Below, in pieces: positions 45,254-55,173 of a stretch of DNA of 64,000 nucleotides. The stretch covers positions 1,798,001 through 1,862,000 of the forward strand of contig MSED01000006.1 of assembly GCA_002099365.1 (NCBI GenBank), read 5' to 3'. Both the position numbers and the translations under genes were made by a program. This DNA is from Phialophora verrucosa. Lineage: Eukaryota; Ascomycota; Eurotiomycetes; Chaetothyriales; Herpotrichiellaceae. Each line of letters opens with the position of its first letter. Position 1 is the first letter of the stretch. The notes under the pieces are model-generated. The model worked only from the letters and a program-made list of their open reading frames with translations. It was not told where the DNA came from and ran no database searches.

Positions 45254-47105
45254 ATGGCTCCCGGTGCGTCTTGTCTCACGGGAGTCATCCCGTTTCAAAA
45301 GTACAGCCTGACTACCAACTCGAGCCTCGTCGACACCATCCCGCGAGAAGATCACTATGATCACACAGTCGTTTCCGAAGGCATGGCAAGGGCAATCAGG
45401 ATAGAGCAACTCCTAGTTCATAGTTCATCTTCGACGTCGGAGCCCGACAGACCACCACCGCGCACGCCGGTCTCGAGGAAGAATGCGAACCCTAAGCGTC
45501 AGCCGGCACCTCGCCCGGCGATCGTGGTGAAGACTTCAGCCATCAGTCCTGTGTCTGCGAGCTCGCCAGATATCGAACGGTTCTCGTGGGAACTAGACAA
45601 GGCGGAATTGTCTGCCATCCGACAACATCGGAAGCGAAAGTCACCCGTAGACGACGAAGCATTTTCGACGTCCAACAAAGCGACGAGGCTCCCTCGATTT
45701 TCCGTCAACATCTTCCACACGGAGCCCGTGAACGTCTTCCCCATACCGAACGAGGGCGTGGTTCCGCGCATGGTAAAGTATTGTGAGCAAGAACCCATTG
45801 ACCAAAATCCTCCTCTTATGTTATCTAACGATGCCTGCAGACATGCAAGTTTGGGCACCGCAACATGGGCGGGCGCTCGCATTCGAAGGCCATCCCAAGC
45901 CTTATCAGTCCTTGGTGTTTCCGTACGCTCTGCAGCACGGCGTACTGTTCGAGGGCATGATCGCTCTGGCCCGCGCCTCGTGGCTTCTGCAGGAGCGCAT
46001 TCCGTGGCAGAAGGACGCGGCACTGACATACCATCGTGCCAATGCATTCGCAGGTCTGCGCTTGAGGCTGACGTCCGAAGCGACGTGCGCGGACGACACT
46101 ACTATCCTGACCATCGCTGCTCTTACAACCATTGATGTAGGTGAACCCCTATATGATGCCAACCCCAGACTGCTGACCAGCGGCAGTACATGCTAGGTGT
46201 GCACGAAGGGGCACAAAACCATGTCAACGCAATGCAGCAGATTCGAAAGATACGGCATGACCTCAAAGGAGACACGCCGTGGCAATATTTTGTCATTTCA
46301 GCCATGAAAGCGTAAGTCACATCCGCTTCCTGGCCGGCGAGGTTCTGACTGAAGCAGCTATGACGCGCTCTGGCAATTTGTCAAGGACAGGAACGAAGCG
46401 ACGACGAGCATGGCTCAGCTTTCCATCGATTCGCCCATGCGCAGCGAGCTCCCCGTCTATCCATCACTGCCTTTCAACATCAAGGTGTGCGAGGCGCTAT
46501 CGAAAGTGTCTACCTCGTTCAACGACATGGCCATGGCTGGTGAACTCTCGATCCAGATGATTGATATACTGGCCAATCTGTCTACCCAAGCCCGCGGCGA
46601 CGGAAGCGCCACGCCACCGGCATCGCCGCCCAGCTCACCCGGCGGACGCAATTTGCTCAACACAATCGCAGATCTCCGTTGTCTGTCGGTGATGGCCACT
46701 ACCCCTATCGAGCACAAGCTCTGCTTCGGCATCATCGGCACCTGTTTCACCCTACATTATGGCAATGGGAAGATCGGCGACGACATGAACGAAACATTAC
46801 AAGAGCTTGAAGACACCTTGATCGGCAACGGCAAGCCGCGGCCGCAGCAGGAGGAAGTCCTCAAGACGCACCGGGAGTGTCTGATCTGGATCTCCGTGGC
46901 GGCGGCGGGCGCGCTCGACCAGTCAGAGTTGCTCTCCGCCATGAGCATGGTGCTGGACCAGACGCTTGAGAAATATCCCGACGAGACCACTGAGTGGGAG
47001 ACGCTGGAGAAGATTCTGCGGAAATTCCTGTGGAACGACCTTCTCGGGAAACACTGGAAGAGATGTTGGCGGAAAGCCATGCACCGCCAGTCAAAGGCAC
47101 GATGA
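45254..47105 (+). CDS. fungal transcription-factor-domain protein lacking a zinc cluster
   Basis: Four exons (45254-45782, 45841-46136, 46187-46311, 46358-47105) give about 565 aa; introns of 58, 50 and 46 bp have GTGAGC, GTAGGT and GTAAGT donors, and the joins restore MVKYYMQVWAP, TTIDYMLGVHEGAQNH and AMKAYDALWQF. The domain matches the fungal transcription-factor region common in C6 regulators: FPYALQHGVLFEGMIALARASWL, YHRANAFAGLRLRL and CLSVMATTPIEHKLCFGI. The N-terminal 175 residues are Arg/Pro/Ser-rich with basic runs (RKNANPKRQ, RQHRKRK) that could be nuclear signals, but no CX2CX6C cluster is visible there or upstream. It may be a regulator without its own DNA-binding domain, or its first exon may be missing. 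The start is uncertain; 45383 is an alternative. Confidence 0.75.
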
Positions 47106-47795
47106 TGACGAGTACCATGAATGACAATAATGTAGAACGGATCTCTCCAGGCTGGCAGTATCATCACACCGACTCTGCACCCCCTGTCGTTGAAGGCGCA
47201 GCCTCAGTCAGGGGGACGAGAGAGCGTGCACCGTACACAGGACGTGCAACCACGGGCCCATCGGGGGTTGACCTGCTACTGGATCGGTCAAGGGGACGAC
47301 TAACTCAGGGAAGAAGAGGCCCACCTTTCCCTGGTTCCAGTTCACGGTGGGGAAAATGACAGCGTCTCCCAGAGTCAAAGTCACATCTCATTACAAGTGG
47401 CAACCTTATACACAGACCCCCCAGTCTGGTTTTATGAAGCGACGAGCAGACACAGACACAGACACAATTCGAAGCACACTAATCCACTTCCAATCGGTAG
47501 GGCTTGACGCCCTTCCCCCCCATCAATCGGGGTCCGAGTTCCCCGTGCGATCGGAATATTCCTCGAGGTCGCATGGATAGAATGGGCATCAGCTGTGTGG
47601 CTTGCAAGACCAGGCTGATGTTCAAGAGCACGCTGAATACAAGGCTACAAGGCTACGAGTGCCACAGTTCATGTCGACAAGGCGTCACCATTATGTAGGG
47701 CGGACACGGACCGTAATGCGACACGGAGAATATCATGAAGCGACGCAGATATCATACTATTCTTTATACACAGTACGGAGTGCGGAATAGTTCCT

Positions 47796-47813
47796 GTACC
47801 CAGTACTGGGTAC
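47796..47813. repeat. perfect 18-bp palindrome
   Basis: GTACCCAGTACTGGGTAC equals its own reverse complement over all 18 bases, and TGTAC follows directly. It lies in the gene-free block about 700 bp after the preceding gene. Confidence 0.85.
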
Positions 47814-48080
47814 TGTACAATCACACCAAAACCATACCCTTCACAGCACAGAACTCATCACAACCGGTTACTGTGGCGGAAAGCAGACCTGACCGGACCA
47901 CACGCTTCCCTGTATCTGTCGGATCCGGGTACTTGATCCCTGTGGGTCGGCTGCGAAGCTTTCCCGACGGACGAAAAGAGTGCCGCACAAGCCTTTTTGG
48001 CCCCCTCAGTCCCAGACAAGCCGTTTGAAAAGCTGTCAAAGTTTCAGCCAGGGCCGAGAGAGGCAGGGCACCCTGTCCTT

Positions 48081-48256
48081 GTACGAGTACGCAGTGGATG
48101 CTCGAGAGGTTCTTTCATCATCGGCTGTTCTTCAGCAGGGGGATCTTTCCACGTTGGCGTGCGAGAACACGTTCGTTTCAGAGGAGTATTACGAGTATTA
48201 GTTAATCATCTTATTCTTAGACGAGTACATACATATACACACGTACTCGTACAGTA
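48081..48256. repeat. cluster of GTAC-rich motif copies
   Basis: GTACGAGTAC at 48081-48090, TTACGAGTATTAG near 48189, ACGAGTACATAC at 48221 and ACGTACTCGTACAGTAC at 48241-48257 are copies or near-copies of one short motif in both orientations within 180 bp. Confidence 0.6.
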
Positions 48257-50170
48257 CCTCTGGATGCGAATCTCGCTCGAGCCAGCGCTTGACAGGGTAC
48301 ATTTGTACTGTAGGTGATTTGTGAGTCGTAGTCGCAGCGGCAGTCTCAGCAGAACCGGTGGAAACTCGTCCATCCACTTGGCGCCATTTCAGAAGCATAC
48401 ACAGTCCACACTACACTGGATGCTATGCAGTTGTCGTGTGCACAATTCCGAATCCAAATCGGGACAACTCGATCAGGCATGAATGGCGTGCTGTATACAT
48501 GGGTGAAGAGTCTGCGAAGTACTTCGGACAAAGAGTTTCATTTCGTCCGCCCGTCGAATTCATTCACCTCCTCATCCTCATCCCAACCCGCGTGGCTGCT
48601 TGCTTGTGCCTGCGGTCGAGTGCGCGGTGTATTCGTAATGTGTACATAAGTAGACGAGTATGATCAAAATCCTCCATCTCACGCCCGAGACTCCGTAATT
48701 ACTTCTGCCGTCCGCGCCGTGGTCCGGTTCGGTTTTAAAACCCTTTAGGCTTGCTTACAGTACATACATCCGAGTACGGCGAGTTCGACGGGCGAGTATG
48801 TAGACCGGCCAACCGAGCGTGCCGGCCAATGACACGGACGGATTCCCGGTCGATGACTTGTCTCTTTCCGGCCGCTTCTTCTCTCCACACGCGCGCGGCT
48901 CTTACGCCAGTACTCGTACGGGTAGTACATAAGGAAGTAAGTGAAAAAGGACGGTTTCCTTTCCTGGCACTGGGGAAAGCGGTGTTCGTCCGAGCGCTTC
49001 GAGTCAACGGAGTTGCGGTCGGAGGATTTCTCACGAGGCGACGAGTCAGATAGGATAGGTGCTCGAACGAGCTAGGTTCCAGGGATCAGGGGCGGGTCAG
49101 GGCCAGGGCCAGGATCTAGGGCAGAGGGTGATGGATGGACGAATACTCCGTACTCCGTACATACCGGAGCAATTACCGACTCCACTGTCTCGTTGAATCC
49201 TTCAGCCTTATGAGAAACGAGGACGGGTATCCGTACGGAGTATGTGGGATGGTGAGCGGTGAGGTCGGGCTTAGTGAACTTATCACGGACCATCCACCGC
49301 TTTTTGGTATGCGCCATGCTCGCGTCGTGTCTTGTTCAGTCTTTGCGCCTCCACGATGTGATTACACACTGACTACAGTGCTTGCGGGATAGGCTAGTGT
49401 CGATTCCGGCGGGAGGGGGTTTTCTTGCAAGAAAAAATCAGGAACTCAGACGCCGAGCGGCACATCAGACAGACAGATCACCACACCAAATCAGTGCCCA
49501 GGGTTCCAGGACGGCAAAGGCAATGCGAATCAAGACTCGTGAGTGAGCGTTTCAATCGAGCTGGCGTCGCTAAGCCGTGTTGACAACCCAAAGAACAATG
49601 TCAAACACTGTACAATACCTAACCGTCGGACCGACTCGCTGGCTGGCCGACGTTCCAGCGCACCTTTCATCAACAGTCCAGGTCTTTTGTCCGTAAGTGT
49701 TGGCTTCCACGGCTGGGTTGTCGGCGTCGATATCCATGCCACCCCCCCTTTCAGTCTGGGACTCTGAACACCCCCGGTCCCGTCCGATAGAAAGAGACCT
49801 TGTAAAAGCGACGCACATGACGCGGTGCAGGAAACGACATGACATTGTTTTTGCCAACTCGCACCTTTCAGACAATGGAGACCACCACCGTGCTGCTGTG
49901 GTGGTGACGGGTGTATCACCGCTGCTCCCCATACCACTTCATGCGGCTGGCGGCTCGTTGGCGGGGAGGATGTAAAGGGTCTAAGCGCGTCTCGCTTGGG
50001 TTGTGGACAGTACGGGTATCTCCTTCCTTGCTGACCGGCCTCTTACCCGCCGAACTAATACATATATACGGCGCAGCGCAGCGCAGGCGAGCAACAGGCT
50101 ACACACTATCGCTTTCTGTCGAGGGAGGATGAGACCGAGAAAGCTCACAGCAACCATTCCTCTCCTCTCC

Positions 50171-50235
50171 TCGAATAGAAGGGAAAGGATAGTCAAGGCA
50201 CTTGCTCTCCTCTACTCGAATAGTAGGGAAAGGAT
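50171..50235 (+). repeat. imperfect direct repeat, 45-bp period
   Basis: TCGAATAGAAGGGAAAGGAT at 50171-50190 recurs as TCGAATAGTAGGGAAAGGAT at 50216-50235 with one base change; the bases before each copy (CTCTCCT) are also shared. Confidence 0.75.
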
Positions 50236-50268
50236 ACTCGACGCGGTCGATTTCTTGCTTGGAATGGG

Positions 50269-50290
50269 CCAGCCAGCCAGCCAGCCAGCC
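50269..50290 (+). repeat. CCAG tetranucleotide microsatellite
   Basis: Five uninterrupted CCAG units plus a partial one are present, followed by AACAGTCAGACAG. Such tracts are prone to length variation between strains. Confidence 0.9.
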
Positions 50291-51128
50291 AACAGTCAGA
50301 CAGTCCGGGTTCTCGGCCAGCCACACTCCCATCTCGCACTTTAGGGAGACCGAACGCCATTTGACTCGTCTGGGATGCTGATGCTGATTACGCCGTCGTC
50401 GCGGTGTGACGCAGCACAGTCCAGAGCGGGCAGAATGAAGACCAAGAAACCGAGTCCCGTCGAGTCGAGTCGACGTATCGGTCCATCCCGTCTGTCGTCG
50501 CCGTTAATAGGGCATCGCGACCGTTCCCACCAGAAGTTCCAGATCCGATCTAAGCGTCTTTCGCCCTTCTGTGTGGCGGCGGCGGCGGCGGCCCCAGATC
50601 AAGCGAGGAAACGCTCGGCCCTCGAAGTGTCCTCCTGCTTTGGATCGAATGTCACAGGGTATGCCAGACGACGACAAGGAGGACGGATGGCTCAGACCTT
50701 TCCTTCCCTCCCTCGCAGTGGTCCCGGTGCGAGTCATCTTCGTCCCCTCCGCTGAGATGCGGCTCTAGTGCCCGTCCCCGCGGCTCATTCCTCGCAATGT
50801 ACTCGTACTGTCCGTTGTAGTACTACTACTGCGTATGTGCACATCAGGGGGATCCATTCTAGCATTGTTTCTTGCGAGACAGTGGTCTGTCTGCCAGGCT
50901 TTTCCACGCCATAACCACATCCACAGCCTGACCCACTCAGTGTCCACACCCAGTCGGCCGATTCTTTTGCCGTACACAAGTGCCCTAGCTCGACTACAAC
51001 ATGCTTCGTACTCGTATGTACTTGTCGACACCACTCGGCGCGGACTACTCACGTACTCGTACAGTATGTGTCTTTTCTTGTGCGATGCGGACGAGCCTCA
51101 GACGATTCGGCATAGCGCATTGTCCAGT

Positions 51129-51170
51129 CTGAACCTGAACCTGAACCCGAACCCGAACCCGGACCAGAAC
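51129..51170 (+). repeat. seven-unit hexamer array
   Basis: Units read CTGAAC three times, CCGAAC twice, CCGGAC and CAGAAC. The period is exactly six bases. It is not the TTAGGG telomere repeat in either orientation. Confidence 0.85.
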
Positions 51171-52070
51171 ATGCATTTTGACACACCTTACCCAGTAGTA
51201 GGTTGACAGTGCTGGCCGAGAATTGAATATACGTAGGGAGTGATCACTGACTACATGGCATCCGAGCTTGGGAAACGTAGTAGACTCTAAAAGGAGTGCG
51301 CACACGTGAAGGGAGACAGATGACATTATTTTGAGCCCCCGGACAAAAAGTCCAGGTTGCCAAAGCCGCACCGGATTCCTTGTACTGGAAGTCCCCCTTA
51401 GCCCAGTTCCTATGCATACGAGCATGACCCAACGCCCTCTGTGCGCCCCAATGCTGCTTCACAACCTGACAGTATATTGCCAATCCTGGCCTCAAGAGCG
51501 CCTCCGGAGCTCGTGGTATATCCAACGAATGCAAAATGGGCAGACGATTCGCACTGCCCGCCCATCATGCTCGACCACAACGCGGAGTATCGAGACTGAT
51601 GACCTTGGTAGAAACCTCATCGCTCACGCCTCCAGATATTGATTGTTTTGCTTTGATTCAGAGATTGCTCCCACCCACCGAAATTGTGGCGGGACGTAAT
51701 GTCGAAGTTGAGCCGTATCAGCACTGATATGCCACAACTTGGTGTAGTCCTATAGCGTTTATTTTCTGCTTTGGTGATAGGTGCCGTCGCTGAGGTGGAC
51801 GATGTTTGCTGGCCACTGTGAAACGTCCGCTGTTCGGTGCGTGCTCGCTCATGATGGGACCAAAATGTGGAGAACCTTCGTTCCATGCGTACAAGAGCAG
51901 GCTGCCGTAATTTCCTCCTTTTACTCCGTCCACGGCATTCATTTCCATCCAAGCCTCCCAATTCACCCAAACCCGCACAGAATTGCAGTCTCAGATGCCC
52001 TGGTTGATGCCACAAGTGATCGCTAAACAAACGATATCCCAATCAGAGTACGCAGCGGCTAATTGCAATA

Positions 52071-53453
52071 TCATGGCTCCTCTTCATTCTTAACCAGCTG
52101 ATACTGAGCTTCTCTCCTCTTCAGCCGGTCTCCTGTTGTCGGCGTCGGCTTGTCGACCCTCAAAATCCAGCACAGTATATCCTCGGCAGGGAGCAAGAAC
52201 ATCCAAACCCTGTTGCAAAAGAAGCTCAAAGTGGTAGTACACATGGCCACAACAGCGTCGAGCCAGTAGTGGTTCGCGGTGGCCACAATAATCGTAAGGA
52301 CCAGCAAAGGATAGCAGATTCCGGCGACCAGGAAGAAGATCTGTGCATAGAAGGGCTTCCGTGGCTCGCCTCGTTGTGTACGACGGAAAATGCCAGAGTG
52401 GTACAGGAAAGTAGATCCTACACAAAATGCGTAGGTGAAGTGCAAGCTCGGCATGGCGGCAAGTTGGTTGACATAATTTCCCCCAACCCAGACAGACTCG
52501 GCATTTGACTGGCGGACGGTATCGTGAAAGTTGAACTCCTTCGGCAAAAGACGAGGAGGCATACAGGGGAAGAAGGTGAAGATGGCGAAGGCGGCAAAAT
52601 TGCCCAGCGTCATGGTTCGGCGGACGGTGGCGAAGGCTGAATGTGTGGGAGCGGCATAATAGTACCACGACAGAAAACTACCCAGGTCAGCGACGGCAAG
52701 GCTCAGTGGGGGCAGACAACATACGAGACGGTGCCCGGAATATGGACAAGAGAGTAGAAGCGGTTCAAAAAGGTGATGGCGGTCAAATGCCCATTCATAA
52801 ACCAAGCCTGGAAGTCACTCTCCTTGATCGGAAATAGAAATCTCAACCACGACTTATGCTCGATGTTGAGGACGAGGATGCCATGGTCCTGCGCAAGCTG
52901 CCACAAGCCACTGTCCGTGGAGAAAAGGACTTGTGCAATAGCTTTGGTAAGTGAGTAGAAAGCCAGGTTCAAGACCCAATAGAACATTTCGATCAGGAAG
53001 GGCCACTTGGCCAGGACGCGGGAGTGCCAGTTGTTGGCGAAGCGAGACGAGTTAGGTGTGCGAACGACCATGCCGCAGCAGTTTCGCTTCTTCGGCGGGT
53101 ACTTGGACGAATCGAAACCATCCGAATCGGATGAGAACAAGTCAGAGTCGAAGGATCCAGCAGGCGAAGACCCTTGAGAGTTGTTGTGAGGGAGAACCGA
53201 GCGAGTGGGCGACCGGCCCCGAGCCGAGTCGAATATCCGGAAGTTGTGTCTTCGATTAAAGTATAAGGAAGAAACCATGATGGAGATAACAATCTGCGCT
53301 GGTCAGAAGGGAAGGAGATGGAGGATCTGGGATCCGGGTCCAATAACGTACAATTGGCTCCATCCAGGTGTGAGAGGCGAACTGGGCGCCGCCCATGTTG
53401 GGTTGAGCCGCATCAGCGGCCTCGGTGACGTTGAAGGGGCCTGTGGAGGCCAT
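52071..53453 (-). CDS. PAP2-family protein of the Aur1 (inositol-phosphorylceramide synthase) type
   Basis: PAP2-superfamily enzymes of this shape transfer or hydrolyse phosphate-linked head groups in membranes; Aur1 makes inositol phosphorylceramide in the Golgi. Three exons (53453-53352, 53293-52725, 52677-52071) give 425 aa; introns are 58 and 47 bp, and the first join restores MEPIIVISIMVSSLYFNRR, a membrane segment split by the intron. The histidine motifs are visible: MPSLHFTYAF in the second block and ANHYWLDAVVA (HxxxD) in the third, with several membrane helices around them. An Asp/Ser-rich cytosolic loop follows the first helix. It may be a paralogue of the essential Aur1 rather than the enzyme itself, since the spacing and loop differ from what I recall of Aur1. 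The reaction is inferred. Confidence 0.8.
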
Positions 53454-55173
53454 GATTGAAGGCGGTGGAAAAAAGAGACGGGCTATCGAAAACAAGACTT
53501 CTATCGCGGGCCCTTGATCAACTTGTTGTGTCGCGTGTCAAAACGGGCAGCGTCACGTGAGACGAAAGAAGCCGCGACGTTGAGCAAGGCAGCCGTCAAC
53601 CGTGCGTCGAGTGGCGGAAAAGGAGGGACAGCACAGACACCTGCTGAAGGCTGCAACACGAAGTCGACCACCTCTCACAAAAGCTGGAGGATGGAGGATT
53701 GGTGTCCAGGTGAGGACGAAGTCGGGCAGTCGTCCGGTTCTTTGCTGGAGACTCGCACCGCCAAAGCCTTGTTGGCTTCGCGGGTCGAGGAGCAGGGGAC
53801 GGGCGGATGAAGGATAAAAAGACAAAGAGGAAAGGATTAAGATGAGAAAGAATACACGAGCGCGGTGAATGAGGGAAAAGTGACGTTGGGTGAGTGAAAG
53901 CTGAGTGAGAAAAGATGGAAGAAAAGGCAGTACGTACACGCAAGCACCGCCAAAGCCAGGAACGATCAAGGCCAACGGTTGAGGGGACGAGAAAAATTCC
54001 AGGAGCAGCGATTCGCGCAATAGGCAAGGCGTGCCGCCGCCGGAAAGAGGCTTAAGCTGAGCTGCTAAGCGGGGCAGAATCTCAGGAGTAGGCCAGGACT
54101 GGCTCTGCACGTTTGAGAATTGGCTCCCTCGGGCAGTTCCAGAATTAGCCTGCCTTATGGGCTGTTAATCATTACGGTTCGCGGCATGGTAATCAGCGAG
54201 AAATCGCTTCGCCTCATCATGTCAGCGTGGCCAAGATCATTTGCGCTGTCGTGTCCAACGGCCGTACCATACTGCGGCCTGCAGCTTGAGAAGGGTCGTA
54301 GGCACTCGTAGTAAAGTACTGTGTCGGACACGTCTTGGATGGGTCATGTTCATCAATGCCAGGAGGAATCTAGGCCAAAACAAACAATTCTCTGTCACGA
54401 GTGTGGCACTAGGGGTCGCTGGAATAGGGGAGGCCCGCAGCTCGCAAGATGAGGGCTGATCACTGTCGCCCTCACCCGGCCCAACCGCTTCGCGGCGCTT
54501 TGCTGGCCCGGTGCACAACTCTTGCGAAGAAACCACTTACGGATAGCAGAGCCTCTTCGCATCTCGTACTCGTACTCTGACCAACTACGTAGCATCGCTA
54601 TCAAGAAGAGCCATTACGCTTTTCACTACGGCACGTGCCAGCACCCTCTTTAGTCGCGGTGTCGTGTGTCTCGAGCTGCAAATCAAGCCCGCTTTCCACG
54701 CCTAGCGAGACATTGGTGCCATCACTAAGGAGGCTTCTTTCAGGGGGATTGAAAGCCTACTTGTATCCTGCGGAACGGAGTGCAAAGAGCTGCATTGGGG
54801 CTTTCTATCACGTGGTCGGCCACTCTTTAATCCGGCGCAATGCAATTATGCTTGGTCTTTAACATGGATACAACTTCTTACATCTCGAGTGCATGCACAC
54901 TATGCTGAGGGAGGGAAACGCTCATCCGCTCACTGTGCAGCGTGCAGCCTGTTACCGCTGACTACATGGCTCCGACCTACTGCCGAATTCGAAATGTGGA
55001 ACCTGCGCCCTTGTACCAAGGGAGAATTGTATGCGTGTATTTCTTCTACAAAACGTACGTCTGCCTTGGTCTCCATGATTTTTCTCGATGCCTCAGTACA
55101 TGGGGGATGAAAAAAATGCAAGAGATAGAAATAATCACCCTCGCCAGTGCCACAAAATTCAGTCTCCTGCCTG
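53454..55173. other. intergenic region (1.7 kb)
   Basis: The region spans the promoter of the PAP2 gene and the 3' flank of the IFRD gene, both minus strand. CTCGTACTCGTACTC at 54564-54578 is another GTAC-rich motif copy. Open frames near 53600-54110 on both strands overlap each other and look like chance frames. Confidence 0.4.

Larger units (their letters stand above)
47106..52070. other. gene-free 5-kb block rich in GTAC motifs and short repeats
   Basis: Neither strand shows a recognisable protein or plausible splice chain over nearly 5 kb, the longest such stretch here. It holds most copies of a GTAC-rich motif (GTACTCGTAC, TACGGAGTA and variants, for example at 48081, 48241, 48909, 49149, 50800, 51006 and 51051), an 18-bp perfect palindrome, a CCAG microsatellite, a 45-bp-period direct repeat and a seven-unit hexamer array. 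It could be a long regulatory region, a non-coding transcript or neutral spacer. Confidence 0.5.

Noticed and set aside
51129..51170. Possible interstitial telomere repeat
   Set aside because: Units are CTGAAC/CCGAAC and not TTAGGG or CCCTAA, so this is a separate simple repeat.
47106..52070. CRISPR-like array
   Set aside because: Repeats are short, irregularly spaced and of several kinds, and the sequence is a eukaryotic nuclear genome.
53553..54110. 185-aa minus-strand open frame with hydrophobic and Ser-rich runs
   Set aside because: It overlaps other frames in the promoter of the PAP2 gene, lacks splice support and matches nothing I know.
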